The notes: a model not told the origin generated them from the sequence alone. DNA of 55,823 bases from Acidobacteria bacterium OLB17 (GCA_001567505.1 LLEU01000014.1:22501-78323), one strand, 5' to 3'; counted from the stretch's first letter, positions 11,774-21,555 are shown. Numbers and translations: made by a program.

Positions 11774-12031
11774 ATGGCGAGTTTTAAGGATCCGAAACAA
11801 TCTTTTGCCCCGATCGAAGTGATCGATCGCCTTCTTGAGATACGCGCTGATCTCGGGTTTGCAGAAACCGTGTACCTTCATCGCTCGGCCGAATTGACGG
11901 ACTTTCTAGATGCATACGGTTTTGATGTTTATGCATTCTCGACTGCTAACGACAAGATCGACCTTGATGTTACGTCAACACCTGTCGTGCCGGGCGGCGA
12001 TACTCTCCATTGCTCGGCGACAGGACACTAA
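11774..12031 (+). CDS. hypothetical small protein
   Basis: A protein of about 85 residues starts at the ATG at 11774 (GAAG just upstream); a GTG at 11747 in the same frame is possible. Codon choice looks like its neighbours, and a strong terminator follows the stop, which supports a real gene. It has no signal peptide, membrane helix or motif that I recognise. It lies alone between the divergent FecR gene and the convergent phosphatase gene. Confidence 0.5.
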   Translation: MASFKDPKQSFAPIEVIDRLLEIRADLGFAETVYLHRSAELTDFLDAYGFDVYAFSTANDKIDLDVTSTPVVPGGDTLHCSATGH

Positions 12032-12052
12032 ATTCGACAACAAAAAAGAAGG

Positions 12053-12113
12053 AACGCCGGAAGGAACTAGTTGGTCTCTAAGATCTCGAAGAAACTTCCT
12101 CCCGGCGTTTTTT
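12053..12113. terminator. rho-independent terminator between convergent genes
   Basis: The arms AACGCCGGAAGGAA (12053-12066) and TTCCTCCCGGCGTT (12096-12109) pair almost fully, with a long loop, and end in six T. On the other strand it ends in a T-rich run as well (complement of CAAAAAAG), so it can serve both the small orf and the phosphatase gene. Confidence 0.8.
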
Positions 12114-12127
12114 AATTGCCTTTCAAT

Positions 12128-13414
12128 CTAAAGGGCTTTCACGATGAAAAGTGTGCCATCGTCGTCTAGCACCTTGCGTTCGGTGAAATCCGTAACGCCT
12201 TTCCGAACGTGATCGATCAGTTCTTTCGCCGGCAGATGTATCCCATCCAAAACGCGCTTTGCGAACCTGTCAATACCGTATTCCTCGCCGAGGTCATTTG
12301 ACGCTTCTGTGATCCCATCGGTATAGATGACCATCACCTGTCCGGGTTCAAAGCGAATGAAATGCTGATGAAAATGCACATCTTCGAACATCCCCAATGG
12401 TTGGTCGCCATATTCGACGTAACGATATTCGCCGTCGGGTTTTATCAGGAGGGGCGGATTATGTCCGGCATTTGAGAAGACGAATGTGCGATTCGTCGAA
12501 TCGAGAACGCCGTAGATCGCCGTGATGAATTGATTGTCGTCGATCGACTCATAAAGCAGGTTGCTCACCTTTGAGAACGCGACGTTCGGGGCATAGCCGG
12601 TCTGGGCACTCGTGCGAAGCGACGCCCGCAAAAATGCCATCAGGAGTGCTGCAGGAATCCCCTTGCCGACCGCGTCCGCAACTACGATCCCGAACTGGTC
12701 CTCGAACAGCTTTACCCAGTCATAATAATCACCCGACACTTCCTCGGCCGGAAAGATATACGCGCTTACGTCAAAACCCGCAACTTCGGGATCGGCCTCC
12801 GGAAGGAGCTCAAGCTGGACCTTTCGTGCAATATCAAGCTGTGCCTCGATGCGTTTTTTCTCTACGACCTGCTCATGGAGCCGAGCCTTTTCGATGATTA
12901 TCGCGACCTGCGACGTAAGAAGGCCGAGAACGGCGAGATCGTCCTCATCAAATGCATTCAGTTCGTCACTCTCGAGGTCAAAAGCACCGATCACGCGATC
13001 GTTCGAAATGATCGGAGCCACCATTTCGGAGCGTGTACGCTCTCGCGCTTTGAAATATCGGCTGTCCTTGCTGACGTCCGGCGACAAGATCGGCTTCCCG
13101 GTTTGGACGACCGCACCGAGAAAGCCTTCACCCATCCGCAAACGAGGCTCGATCAGCTCGAAACTCAATTGATATCCGCGGATAGCCTTAGCCTTAAAGA
13201 GCTCATTAGAGCCGCGCGGCTTTGTCTCAACAAGATAGATCCCGGCCGCGTCGTATGGGATAAGCGATCCGAGCGTATCCATCACAAGATTAAGTACCTC
13301 CTCAAGATCGAGCGATCTTGAGATGGTCTTGGTGATATCGAGAAGAAGGCGCAGCTTGTCCTCGACGCTCAGTCGTTGACCGTGTTCAGAAGGTTCTTGT
13401 AGTGCCTGCGGCAT
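12128..13414 (-). CDS. GAF-domain PP2C/SpoIIE-type serine phosphatase (RsbU-like)
   Basis: The 428-residue protein begins with a short coiled stretch, then a GAF domain (about 35-190; DTLGSLIPYDAAGIYLVE, SEMVAPIISNDRVIGAFDLE), then a SpoIIE/PP2C phosphatase domain (about 215-428). The metal site is visible in VVADAVGKGIPAALLM, and SNAGHNPP and YTDGITEASN follow. Proteins of this type dephosphorylate anti-sigma antagonists or serve partner-switching pathways. No STAS or HATPase partner is next to it, so the target is unknown. The GAF domain suggests control by a small ligand or redox cue. Confidence 0.93.
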   Translation of the reverse strand: MPQALQEPSEHGQRLSVEDKLRLLLDITKTISRSLDLEEVLNLVMDTLGSLIPYDAAGIYLVETKPRGSNELFKAKAIRGYQLSFELIEPRLRMGEGFLGAVVQTGKPILSPDVSKDSRYFKARERTRSEMVAPIISNDRVIGAFDLESDELNAFDEDDLAVLGLLTSQVAIIIEKARLHEQVVEKKRIEAQLDIARKVQLELLPEADPEVAGFDVSAYIFPAEEVSGDYYDWVKLFEDQFGIVVADAVGKGIPAALLMAFLRASLRTSAQTGYAPNVAFSKVSNLLYESIDDNQFITAIYGVLDSTNRTFVFSNAGHNPPLLIKPDGEYRYVEYGDQPLGMFEDVHFHQHFIRFEPGQVMVIYTDGITEASNDLGEEYGIDRFAKRVLDGIHLPAKELIDHVRKGVTDFTERKVLDDDGTLFIVKAL

Positions 13415-13510
13415 TCAAAATAAATAAAGATGTCAGGGTACGATCGGAGATTTCGGTATAAGCAATTAGAGGTTCGACCAAACTTTGATTATACACATTC
13501 TTGGGCAGGT

Positions 13511-14113
13511 TCAGCCCTTGAAGAGATGTTTTTCGTAATCCTCCCAAAGACGCGAGATCTTTATACGAAATTCGACAAGCGCCGAGCTCACGCCAAAATG
13601 CCGTGCGATCTCACGAGCGGTCTTTCCTTCGCGGATCATCTTCTTTAGCGCGGAATAGGGAACTAGGGCGGCTGCACCCGTCGAATATGCTTCTTCCTCG
13701 ATCGCGTGGTTGTAATCGCGGGTCTTCGTGACCCTGCCCTCAGCATCTCTGACCGCGAGTTCGTTCGGCTTGTGTCCAAGGAAGTTGTGACTGATCTCCT
13801 CCATCAAGGTCGCGGCGTGCCGATTCCTATTGTGCGTCGGATTCAGAATGATCAGCGTACGGCCATCCGGCAGCGGGAGCGAGGCGGCACCGCCCGACCA
13901 CGAGTCCTTACCGGCTCCAAGCAGATGTTCGCGTGTCGAATCGCTTAGCAAATCTATCTGCTCGAACGGCACTACAAAGAGGTTCGCGTAAGCTGCGAGC
14001 TCAAATGGATCGAGCCGATCGGTGTCCTTCTTCAGTCCGGCGAACTGCCTGAGTGCTTGGCCGCGGATCTCGTAACGCCGGCCTTTCTCTGTCGGGGGAA
14101 GCTCCTTGATCAC
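13511..14113 (-). CDS. ImmA/IrrE-like metallopeptidase with altered zinc motif
   Basis: The 200-residue protein matches the ImmA/IrrE (DUF955, M78) fold: an N-terminal segment FAGLKKDTDRLDPFELA, the strand LIILNPTHNRNRHAATL, then the helix MEEISHNFLGH, and EEEAYSTGAAALVP further on, where the third ligand lies. The usual HExxH reads EEISH (residues 105-109), so the first His is Glu. A C-terminal helix-turn-helix-like segment follows (TAREIARHFGVSSALVEFRI). Related proteins cleave repressors. No repressor is adjacent. The start is GTG with no ribosome site visible. Confidence 0.8.
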   Translation of the reverse strand: MIKELPPTEKGRRYEIRGQALRQFAGLKKDTDRLDPFELAAYANLFVVPFEQIDLLSDSTREHLLGAGKDSWSGGAASLPLPDGRTLIILNPTHNRNRHAATLMEEISHNFLGHKPNELAVRDAEGRVTKTRDYNHAIEEEAYSTGAAALVPYSALKKMIREGKTAREIARHFGVSSALVEFRIKISRLWEDYEKHLFKG

Positions 14114-14193
14114 ACCACAAGAAATACAATTGGCTCCGGCGAGATACGCCGATCACGCATCTCAGCCGAAGCCGCTAAGAACAGAATGCTGGA

Positions 14194-14714
14194 TCAGACC
14201 TCTTTATATTCGGAATCGACGACCTCGCTCGAGAGAGCAACGCGATAGTTCTTCGATTGCTTTTGGTTCGTGATAAGCAGGTCTTCCTTTCGCTTCAGAA
14301 GGTCGGCACGGTTAAAGACCGAGATCTCGAAATTGTATCCGTGAGTGATCGCGTCCTTCGGGCAAGCCTCTACGCAATACCCGCAGAAGATGCAACGGCC
14401 ATAATCGATGTTGTACACCTTCGCATATCGCTCGTCCCGGCCGATCCTCTCGCTATAAGGCCTTGCATCCTGTTCTGCCTCGATATAGATACAGTCCGAC
14501 GGGCAAGCCGCCGCGCACAAATAGCACGCAACACACTTCTCCTTTCCGTTCTCATCGACGTGTAGGAGATGCTGGCCGCGATAACGAGGCTGGACCGTGA
14601 CCGGGACATCCGGATACTGTACGGTCCATTTTCGCGTGGTATCTCGGCAAGGGTCCGTTTCATACCCTTGACGACAGCCACCGTTGATTGAAGCACATCA
14701 GAAATAATTGACAT
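14194..14714 (-). CDS. nuoI: NADH-quinone oxidoreductase subunit I, frameshifted
   Basis: NuoI is the 2x[4Fe-4S] ferredoxin subunit of complex I. Translation from the ATG at 14714 gives a good NuoI start (MSIISDVLQSTVAVVKGMK), then goes out of frame near 14638-14643. One base lower the family sequence resumes (KWTVQYPDVPVTVQPRYRG, then KCVACYLCAAACPSDC and CIFCGYCVEACPKD) through to the stop at 14194. Both CxxCxxCxxxCP clusters are intact. Adding one base in that short interval restores a protein of about 173 residues. No other nuo gene is nearby. It is either a sequencing error or a recent mutation. Confidence 0.9.
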
Positions 14715-14777
14715 TACAGTTAAATTCTAACTCGTCGCGGCGCAGTAAGTAAAAATGTGCTCCGCAACGGACCCAGT

Positions 14778-15668
14778 TTAGCGTCCCATCAGCAGCTGGA
14801 GCCCGCCGAACGCGAACAGGAAAACAAGATAAGCTATGCTTGCAAGCAGGCCGAGAACCCCTGTGATCAAGCCGACCATGGCGAATGTGCCGCCGCCGTA
14901 GTGTAATGGATCGTTTGCGGCCTTTCCGCGGGCCATAAAACCCGTTATGACCGCGACAACGCTTGGAATGAGCGAACCGCAGCAAAGGGTCAAGCCCAGA
15001 ATACCAATGATCATCGAGACGATCGCGAGCGTCTTGTTCTGGCCTCCCGCGGCCGCGGAAGGTGGGACAGGAGCAGACGAAGCCGGGCTTGCCGGCTCGA
15101 ACTGCGCCACTGGCGCCGCGGGCGGTGCCGGCGGCGTGGCGGCCGGTTGAAACGGAGGCGGAGGCGCCGTTTCGGGGAACGGCTGCATCATCGTCGGTGG
15201 TTCATCTTCGATCGCCGGCAGATCAGATCCCGGCTTAGGGACCTCGAATGGCGATGGCGGCGGTGGTGCGATCTCGCTGAAATTCGGCGCGTTACTAAAA
15301 TGCGGAGCCGCGATCTCAGGCTCTGCAAATTTCGGAGGCTCGGGAACTGGCACGCTCGGCGCCTCCGGGATCTCCATGCCCGGATCGTCCTTTTCCTCGA
15401 GAATTTGCCGCATCTCTTCCGCGGAGGCGACCATCGTCTTCATAAGGTCACCGCCGCCCGCGGCGGGAAGATCCAGCATATTGTCCGGTTCCGCGATCGG
15501 AACAGGCGCATTATCCGCCTCGGACGCGGCCTTGATCTCGGCCGAACTTGCGACCATCGTCGCATAGGGGTCAAGCGGCGGAGCGTCTTCGACGAGCGGC
15601 GTACCGTCCGCCTGGCAGAACCGCAGCGAATCCTCAAAGGTGTTATCGCAAGTCGGGCATCGTTTCAT
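14778..15668 (-). CDS. zinc-ribbon, proline-rich, DUF4190 membrane protein
   Basis: The 296-residue protein starts with a zinc ribbon (CPTCDNTF, with FCQADGTPL later), followed by about 170 residues rich in Pro, Ala and Glu that are likely disordered. It ends with two membrane helices separated by a short loop (about 210-235 and 265-290), matching DUF4190 (IGILGLTLCCGSLIPSVVAV). This layout is common in Acidobacteria and the function is unknown. The zinc ribbon and linker should face the cytoplasm. It lies 63 bases upstream of nuoI on the same strand. Confidence 0.85.
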   Translation of the reverse strand: MKRCPTCDNTFEDSLRFCQADGTPLVEDAPPLDPYATMVASSAEIKAASEADNAPVPIAEPDNMLDLPAAGGGDLMKTMVASAEEMRQILEEKDDPGMEIPEAPSVPVPEPPKFAEPEIAAPHFSNAPNFSEIAPPPPSPFEVPKPGSDLPAIEDEPPTMMQPFPETAPPPPFQPAATPPAPPAAPVAQFEPASPASSAPVPPSAAAGGQNKTLAIVSMIIGILGLTLCCGSLIPSVVAVITGFMARGKAANDPLHYGGGTFAMVGLITGVLGLLASIAYLVFLFAFGGLQLLMGR

Positions 15669-15843
15669 AGATTTTCTCAGCTAATTGGGGCGTTCGTATC
15701 GCCGACGGTATAGATCAGCCTTCGGAACCGGAAACATTCGGGCCGCTGTTTTGAAGAGAGTGGCCCGCGGCCTTCGAGATCACCGCGATCCACCGATCTG
15801 CACAACTGCCAACGGCCAATCTCGTACTTTATACCCCTAACAG

Positions 15844-16260
15844 CTATACCAATTCAAGCTTGCTGAAGAAATATGCGATCTCGATCTGGGCATTCTCTTC
15901 AGAATCCGAGCCATGAACTGCATTTTCGCCGATCGAGGTCGCAAATTCCTTGCGAAGCGTTCCTTCGGCCGCCTCGGCGGGGTTCGTTGCCCCCATCAGG
16001 TCGCGCCAAGCCTTCACCGCACCGTCCTTTTCGAGTGCCATCACCACGCACGGCCCCGAAGACATAAAATCGCAAAGCTCATCGAAAAACCCTTTGCCTG
16101 CATGAACGACGTAAAATCCCTCAGCCTGTTTGCGGGTCTGATGAATAAGCTTCATTCCGCGGATCCCGAATCCTGCATCAAGAATCCGCTGGATGATAGC
16201 ACCTTGTTTCCCTGCCCGAACTGCGTCGGGCTTTATGATCCCAAAAGTTAAATTGCTCAT
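15844..16260 (-). CDS. ndk: nucleoside diphosphate kinase
   Basis: Ndk balances NTP and dNTP pools by transferring the gamma phosphate through a phospho-His. The 138-residue length is typical. TFGIIKPDAV opens the protein and the active-site motif NAVHGSDS lies near residue 113-120, with the His intact. It follows sucD by 61 bases on the same strand and is probably co-transcribed; succinyl-CoA synthetase and Ndk are functionally linked through GTP/ATP exchange in other bacteria. Confidence 0.97.
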   Translation of the reverse strand: MSNLTFGIIKPDAVRAGKQGAIIQRILDAGFGIRGMKLIHQTRKQAEGFYVVHAGKGFFDELCDFMSSGPCVVMALEKDGAVKAWRDLMGATNPAEAAEGTLRKEFATSIGENAVHGSDSEENAQIEIAYFFSKLELV

Positions 16261-16321
16261 ATAAAAAGAGGCGCCGGCCCTGGGCTAGCGCGAAAATGTA
16301 GTTCCTTTTCTTCAAGTTCCG

Positions 16322-17206
16322 CTAGGCCGCAGCACGCGAGCCTAAAACCTCAGCGATCGCCTGGCCGATGTCTGCGGGCGATTGGACGACCCGAATTCCG
16401 GCTTCCGTCAGCGCTTTCATTTTTTCAGACGCCGTCCCCTTTCCGCCGGAGATGATCGCTCCCGCGTGTCCCATACGGCGTCCCGGAGGAGCCGTCTGAC
16501 CCGCGATAAAGGCGACGATCGGCTTTGTGACGTTATCCTTTGCGAAAGCAGCGGCGTCTTCCTCGGCCGTACCGCCGATCTCTCCGATCATCACGATCGC
16601 ATCGGTCTCTTCATCAGCCTCAAAAAGCCTAAGAGCGTCGGTATGTGTTGTGCCGATGATCGGATCGCCGCCGATACCGATCGCCGTCGATTGTCCGAGG
16701 CCAAGTGCCGTAAGCTGTCCGACCGCCTCATAGGTTAGCGTACCGGAACGCGAAACCACTCCAACACGGCCTTCTTTGTGAATATGTCCTGGCATGATCC
16801 CGACCTTACACTTGCCTGGCGAGATAATACCCGGGCAATTCGGGCCGATCAGGCGCGTATCACGAGTGGAAAGATACTCCTTCGCCTTGACCATATCTGC
16901 GACCGGAATGCCTTCGGTAATGCAGACGACCAGCGGAAGGCCTGCGTCAGCAGCTTCCATGATCGCGTCCGCCGCAAATGCCGGCGGCACATAGATCACA
17001 GAAACGTTCGCACCGGTTTCCTTTACGGCATCCTCAACGGTATTGAATACGGCCACGCCTTCGTGCATTGTCCCGCCCTTCCCAGGCGTAACACCTGCGA
17101 CGACATTCGTTCCATAATCGCGCATCTGCAGCATATGGAACGTGCCTTCCTTGCCCGTAATTCCCTGTACGAGGAGACGCGTGTTCTTATCAACCAAGAT
17201 ACTCAA
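16322..17206 (-). CDS. sucD: succinate--CoA ligase, alpha subunit
   Basis: SucD binds CoA and carries the phospho-His of the TCA-cycle enzyme that makes succinate and ATP or GTP. The 294 residues show the CoA-binding Rossmann start ([12 protein letters not shown]), [20 protein letters not shown] near 123, and the catalytic His in [13 protein letters not shown] near 250. The beta subunit gene sucC is not present next to it, which is unusual because the two are normally adjacent. It reads into ndk. Confidence 0.97.
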   Translation of the reverse strand: MSILVDKNTRLLVQGITGKEGTFHMLQMRDYGTNVVAGVTPGKGGTMHEGVAVFNTVEDAVKETGANVSVIYVPPAFAADAIMEAADAGLPLVVCITEGIPVADMVKAKEYLSTRDTRLIGPNCPGIISPGKCKVGIMPGHIHKEGRVGVVSRSGTLTYEAVGQLTALGLGQSTAIGIGGDPIIGTTHTDALRLFEADEETDAIVMIGEIGGTAEEDAAAFAKDNVTKPIVAFIAGQTAPPGRRMGHAGAIISGGKGTASEKMKALTEAGIRVVQSPADIGQAIAEVLGSRAAA

Positions 17207-17397
17207 TTTTCGAATAGCTCCTGAAACTTAAAGGTATTTGAAACAATCGATGAGTATAACACACCGGCACGCGAGTGCCACACGAGCCGGTCCGACCCAA
17301 TTTTTTCGAACTTTGCTAAGGACGGTGTCGTTCTACGAATTGGCATTGATCGTAGAAAAAACTCCCTTTTGGCAAACCGCCGGTACGGCCAGAGATT

Positions 17398-18642
17398 ATG
17401 AGAGAGCTGACCTCGTTCTATTTTGACGCATTCGTTATCGCGCTAAGATCCATTCTCGAGCACAAGCTAAGAGCGTTCCTCACGCTGATCGGGATCATCA
17501 TAGGCGTCGCGGCCGTCGTCGTCGTCGGAGCCAGCATCTCAGGCCTAAAGACCTACGTCATCGACCGAGTTTCTCGGATCCTCGGAAGCGAACACTTCAT
17601 GATCACTCGAATGGCATCAACCGGAAGAATGTCGGACGAGGAATTTGAGAAGAAAAATCGCCGAAATAAGCGGGTAACATGGGCGGAATTTGAATATATC
17701 CGTAAGAATTGCCGCTCCTGTTCTTACGTCGGCGCGCAGATGGGCACAAATGCTGATCTCGACCAAAACGGCATTGAGATGCCGGCGGTCTCAGTGCGGG
17801 GCGTTACATCAGAAATGATGGAGATCGAGAGCAAGGATCTCGAAGAAGGCCGTTTCGTATCGGCCCAAGAGGTTGAGCGAGGGGCCCCGGTCGTTGTCCT
17901 CGGTGCCGATGTCCGCGATAAATATTTCCCGGTCGGCTCTGCACTCGGCAAAGAGATCAAAGTTCGCGGCGTTCCGCTTACCATTATAGGCGTTGAGAAG
18001 GCTCGCGGGTCATTCATGGGCTCGCCGATGGACCGGCTGATGTATATGCCGATCTCCCTTTATATGCAGATCTTCAATCGTGGCGACGGCGTCCAGGTCC
18101 ACGCGAACGCCCTTTCACGCGAAGAATTCCCAGAGGCGATGGACGAGGCCTCCGTCCTGCTGCGAAATTATCGAAAATTGACCGACAGCGACGAGGACAC
18201 GTTCAGCCTTGTGAATACTGACGAATTCAACTCGCAAATGGATCAATTCACAGGTGCGATCGCCGCGGTCGTCGTGCCGATCACAATGATCATTTTGGTT
18301 GTTGGCGGGATCGTCGTGATGAATATTATGCTCGTCTCGGTCACGGAGCGGACGTTTGAGGTCGGCCTTAGGAAAGCTCTCGGAGCATCACGAAAGCAGA
18401 TAATGCTGCAATTCCTCATCGAATCGTCGCTCCTATGCATTTGCGGCGGTTTGGCCGGACTTCTGCTCGCCACGGGCATCGTCGCACTCATCACAGCGGT
18501 TGTTGGAATGACGATGACGATAACAACGGGCTACATCTTGCTTTCGATATTCGTCTCAAGTTCTATAGGCATAGTCGCGGGGTTGTATCCCGCGTGGAAA
18601 GCCTCGAAACTCGATCCGATCGTTGCCTTGACGCAGGCATAA
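17398..18642 (+). CDS. MacB/FtsX-type ABC transporter permease
   Basis: The 414-residue permease has one N-terminal membrane helix (about 22-45), a periplasmic MacB core domain, and three C-terminal helices (about 285-410), the FtsX/MacB layout. The sequence MNIMLVSVTERTFEVGLRKA before the last helices is a family hallmark. Such proteins export lipoproteins, peptides or drugs by mechanotransmission, or act on cell-wall enzymes. The next gene is a paralogue and the two probably form a heterodimer. No ATPase is next to them, so it must come from elsewhere. Confidence 0.93.
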   Translation: MRELTSFYFDAFVIALRSILEHKLRAFLTLIGIIIGVAAVVVVGASISGLKTYVIDRVSRILGSEHFMITRMASTGRMSDEEFEKKNRRNKRVTWAEFEYIRKNCRSCSYVGAQMGTNADLDQNGIEMPAVSVRGVTSEMMEIESKDLEEGRFVSAQEVERGAPVVVLGADVRDKYFPVGSALGKEIKVRGVPLTIIGVEKARGSFMGSPMDRLMYMPISLYMQIFNRGDGVQVHANALSREEFPEAMDEASVLLRNYRKLTDSDEDTFSLVNTDEFNSQMDQFTGAIAAVVVPITMIILVVGGIVVMNIMLVSVTERTFEVGLRKALGASRKQIMLQFLIESSLLCICGGLAGLLLATGIVALITAVVGMTMTITTGYILLSIFVSSSIGIVAGLYPAWKASKLDPIVALTQA

Positions 18643-18658
18643 GAAAAAGGAGAGAACT

Positions 18659-19924
18659 ATGCGAATTTCAACTTCACTGCCACGCGAGGTTCTCCGGATG
18701 GCGATGGACTCTGTCCTTTCGCATAAATTCAGGTCGGCGCTGACGGTCCTAGGGATCGTGGTCGGGATCATTACGGCCATCGTGGTCGCCTCACTCCTGA
18801 CAGGAATGAGGAATTCCATCGTTTCGATCGTCGAGGAGTATGGCAGCAACAACATCCACCTTTACCACCTCTCGAGCGGTTTTGACGAACCAAGCCGCGA
18901 CGAGCGAAATCGCAGGCCGCTGACAGACGCCGATGCAGAAGCGATCCTGACGCAGTCAACGTCCGTTAATGACCTGACGAAGGTCGCCCCGAACATCGGT
19001 TCATTCAATGGTAGTTTTGACGATAACCTTGTTTACGAGGGGAAGAATTACCGTTGGGCGTTGACCGACGGCGTCGAACCGAACTACGCCCAGATGTCGA
19101 ACCTAGTCCTGCGTGCGGGCCGCTTTATCACCGAATCCGACAATATCCAACGGCGGAACGTACTCGTCATAGGCGTCAATTGTGCTGAGGCCTTGTTCCC
19201 AGACCGCGAGATCGAGGCTGTCGGCAAACACGTCCGGATGAACGGCACGACTTGGGAGATCATCGGCGTGATCGAAAAACGAAAGTCGGCCTTTCTCGGC
19301 GAAAACCCCGAAGATCGAAAGGTCTTTATGCCATACCGTACAGCACGAAAGGCTGCTCCCGAGCGCGAAGAACTCCGGATGATCGCACAGGTCAAACCCG
19401 GCGAACTCGCGATGGCGGTTGGCGACATCGAGAATATCATCCGCAAGCGGCGCGGACTGAAGGTCGGCGACGCAAACAACTTCGATATTAAGACGGCCGA
19501 GGATATGATCGCCCAATTTGACGGAATTATCGGCGGCGTCGGCATCGCGGCGATCGCGATCTCTTGTCTTGGACTGCTCGTAGGCGGGATCGGCGTTATG
19601 AACATTATGCTCGTCTCCGTGACCGAGCGAACAAAGGAGATCGGCATCCGAAAGGCGCTCGGCGCAACGAGTTCGGCCATCGTGCTGCAATTCCTGCTCG
19701 AGGCGATGACGCTCACCTTCTTTGGCGGCGTCATCGGTATTGTTCTTGCTGTCGGCATAAGCACGCTCATCGTGCTCCTGATACCTTCCCTTCCTGCTCA
19801 GGTACCTCTCTGGGCTATTATTACCGGGATAGCGACCTCGATCGGCGTCGGCCTCATTTTCGGCGTCCTTCCTGCCCGAAAGGCTGCAAAGCTCGACCCG
19901 ATCGAGTGTCTGCGATATGAATAG
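18659..19924 (+). CDS. MacB/FtsX-type ABC transporter permease (second)
   Basis: The 421-residue paralogue of the preceding gene starts 16 bases after it, with a ribosome site AAAGGAGAG. It has the same layout: N-terminal helix (about 22-42), periplasmic domain, and three C-terminal helices, with MNIMLVSVTERTKEIGIRKA before helix two. In the periplasmic part it differs more than in the membrane part. It is likely the heterodimer partner. The stop is 25 bases before the convergent nuclease gene. Confidence 0.93.
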   Translation: MRISTSLPREVLRMAMDSVLSHKFRSALTVLGIVVGIITAIVVASLLTGMRNSIVSIVEEYGSNNIHLYHLSSGFDEPSRDERNRRPLTDADAEAILTQSTSVNDLTKVAPNIGSFNGSFDDNLVYEGKNYRWALTDGVEPNYAQMSNLVLRAGRFITESDNIQRRNVLVIGVNCAEALFPDREIEAVGKHVRMNGTTWEIIGVIEKRKSAFLGENPEDRKVFMPYRTARKAAPEREELRMIAQVKPGELAMAVGDIENIIRKRRGLKVGDANNFDIKTAEDMIAQFDGIIGGVGIAAIAISCLGLLVGGIGVMNIMLVSVTERTKEIGIRKALGATSSAIVLQFLLEAMTLTFFGGVIGIVLAVGISTLIVLLIPSLPAQVPLWAIITGIATSIGVGLIFGVLPARKAAKLDPIECLRYE

Positions 19925-19949
19925 TACGCAGGAGAACGGACCTCCCGGA

Positions 19950-21353
19950 TCAGGTTAGCGTCACTGTGGATCCGAACTCTGGAACGACGGCCTCCCAGCC
20001 GAAACGCTCTCGAATGTGCGCGGCCATCGCCGCGGCCGCTTCCGGTTCGCCGTGGGTCGTAAAGATCTTTTTCGGGGCCAACGGTAAGGCGGAGAGCCAA
20101 CGCAACACCCCTTTCCAATCGGCGTGCGCCGAAAACCCGTCGATGCTTTCGACAGCACAGTTAACGCGGACGTTTGTCTTCATTATACGGACCTCCCGTT
20201 CTCCATCCTGCACAAACCGGCCGGTCGTTCCTGCGGCCTGAAATCCAACAAAAACGACCGTAGCCCTTGGGTCCGGAAGGATCCGGATCGCGTGGTGCAG
20301 GACGCGGCCGCCGCTCATCATACCGGAAGCCGATATGATAATGCGTGTACCACGCATATCGTTGATCCGCTTTGATTCATCGCGGGTCGAGGCCGTTTGC
20401 ATCGAGCCCGTCCGCAGAGGATGCCGTTTCGAGGCAAGGATCGTCCGATATTCTTCGTCGTGTTCTTCGGCGAATCGGTTGTAAACTTGAGTTGCCTGCG
20501 AAGCCATCGGGGAATCAACGATCACCGGCAAGATCGGTATCTTCCCCGCATCCTCAAGCTCGCGGATCAAATAAAGGATCTCCTGCGTTCGACCGACCGC
20601 AAAGGCAGGAATCAGGATCGGCCCTTTTCGACGGATCGCCTCGCTAATTATCCGAGCGAGCTTCTCGCCCGGATCGATGTCCGCATGAAGGCGATCGCCA
20701 TAGGTCGATTCGCACATCATATAGTCACACGCGGGCGGTGACGCCGGATCCTTTAGTATCGGTTGATCGTAATGCCCAAGATCGCCTGAGAACAGGAACT
20801 TGATCGAGCTTCCATCCTCGCGGGCACTCTCCATTTCGACGAGCACGAGGCTTGACCCCATTATGTGGCCCGCGACCAGAAAGCTCGCCTTTACGTCGTC
20901 GCATACCTCAACAGGCTTTCCGTCGTTGTGAACCTGCTTCAAAAGATCGAGAGCCGCCCGCGCATCGTTCTCATCGTAAAGGGGCAAGGCCGGAGTATGA
21001 CGCGTCAGGTCGTGTCGGTTGCGGTAATCTGCCTCTTCCTCCTGCAGCCTGGCCGAGTCGGTCAGCAAGATCCGCATGAGGTCGCCCGTGGGTTTTGTCG
21101 TGATGACGGGGCCATTGAACCCCAACTTTACGAGCCTCGGGAGATAGCCCGTGTGGTCAATATGCGCGTGCGTGATTATCACCGCATCGAGCCCAGCCGG
21201 GTCGAACGGCAGCGGTTGCCAATTCCGCTCGCGCAGTTCCTTTAGGCCCTGAAACAGTCCGCAATCAACTAGTACCTTTTTTCCGTTGTGTTCGAGAAGA
21301 TATTTGGAACCGGTCACGGTCCCGACGCCGCCATAAAATGATACGCTTGTCAT
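19950..21353 (-). CDS. metallo-beta-lactamase/beta-CASP RNA-processing nuclease
   Basis: The 467-residue protein has the MBL zinc motif THAHIDHTGYLPRL (about 60-73), a downstream GHIMGSS and SGDLG, then the beta-CASP insert (PAFAVGRTQEI, SASGMMSGGRVLHH), and a final FSAHADW. This places it with bacterial RNA-cleaving proteins related to CPSF73 (YSH1/RMMBL family). The three beta-CASP motifs with Asp, His and His look intact, so an active nuclease is expected. The RNA target is unknown. Confidence 0.93.
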   Translation of the reverse strand: MTSVSFYGGVGTVTGSKYLLEHNGKKVLVDCGLFQGLKELRERNWQPLPFDPAGLDAVIITHAHIDHTGYLPRLVKLGFNGPVITTKPTGDLMRILLTDSARLQEEEADYRNRHDLTRHTPALPLYDENDARAALDLLKQVHNDGKPVEVCDDVKASFLVAGHIMGSSLVLVEMESAREDGSSIKFLFSGDLGHYDQPILKDPASPPACDYMMCESTYGDRLHADIDPGEKLARIISEAIRRKGPILIPAFAVGRTQEILYLIRELEDAGKIPILPVIVDSPMASQATQVYNRFAEEHDEEYRTILASKRHPLRTGSMQTASTRDESKRINDMRGTRIIISASGMMSGGRVLHHAIRILPDPRATVVFVGFQAAGTTGRFVQDGEREVRIMKTNVRVNCAVESIDGFSAHADWKGVLRWLSALPLAPKKIFTTHGEPEAAAAMAAHIRERFGWEAVVPEFGSTVTLT

Positions 21354-21555
21354 CGATCAACTTTAGCACAAATCCCTAGGACTTCCCTTTTTGTCGCAGA
21401 ATAACCGCGTCGCACGGGGCGGTCTCGGTCTTCGGCCAGCACGCTTTTGTCCAATTCGCCAATGTGGCCGATCGGACCATGTAAACCAATGATTTTTAAG
21501 GCAAAAATCGGGAGAAATTTATTTTTCAAAACATCCGTTTTTGACGAAATTTAGG

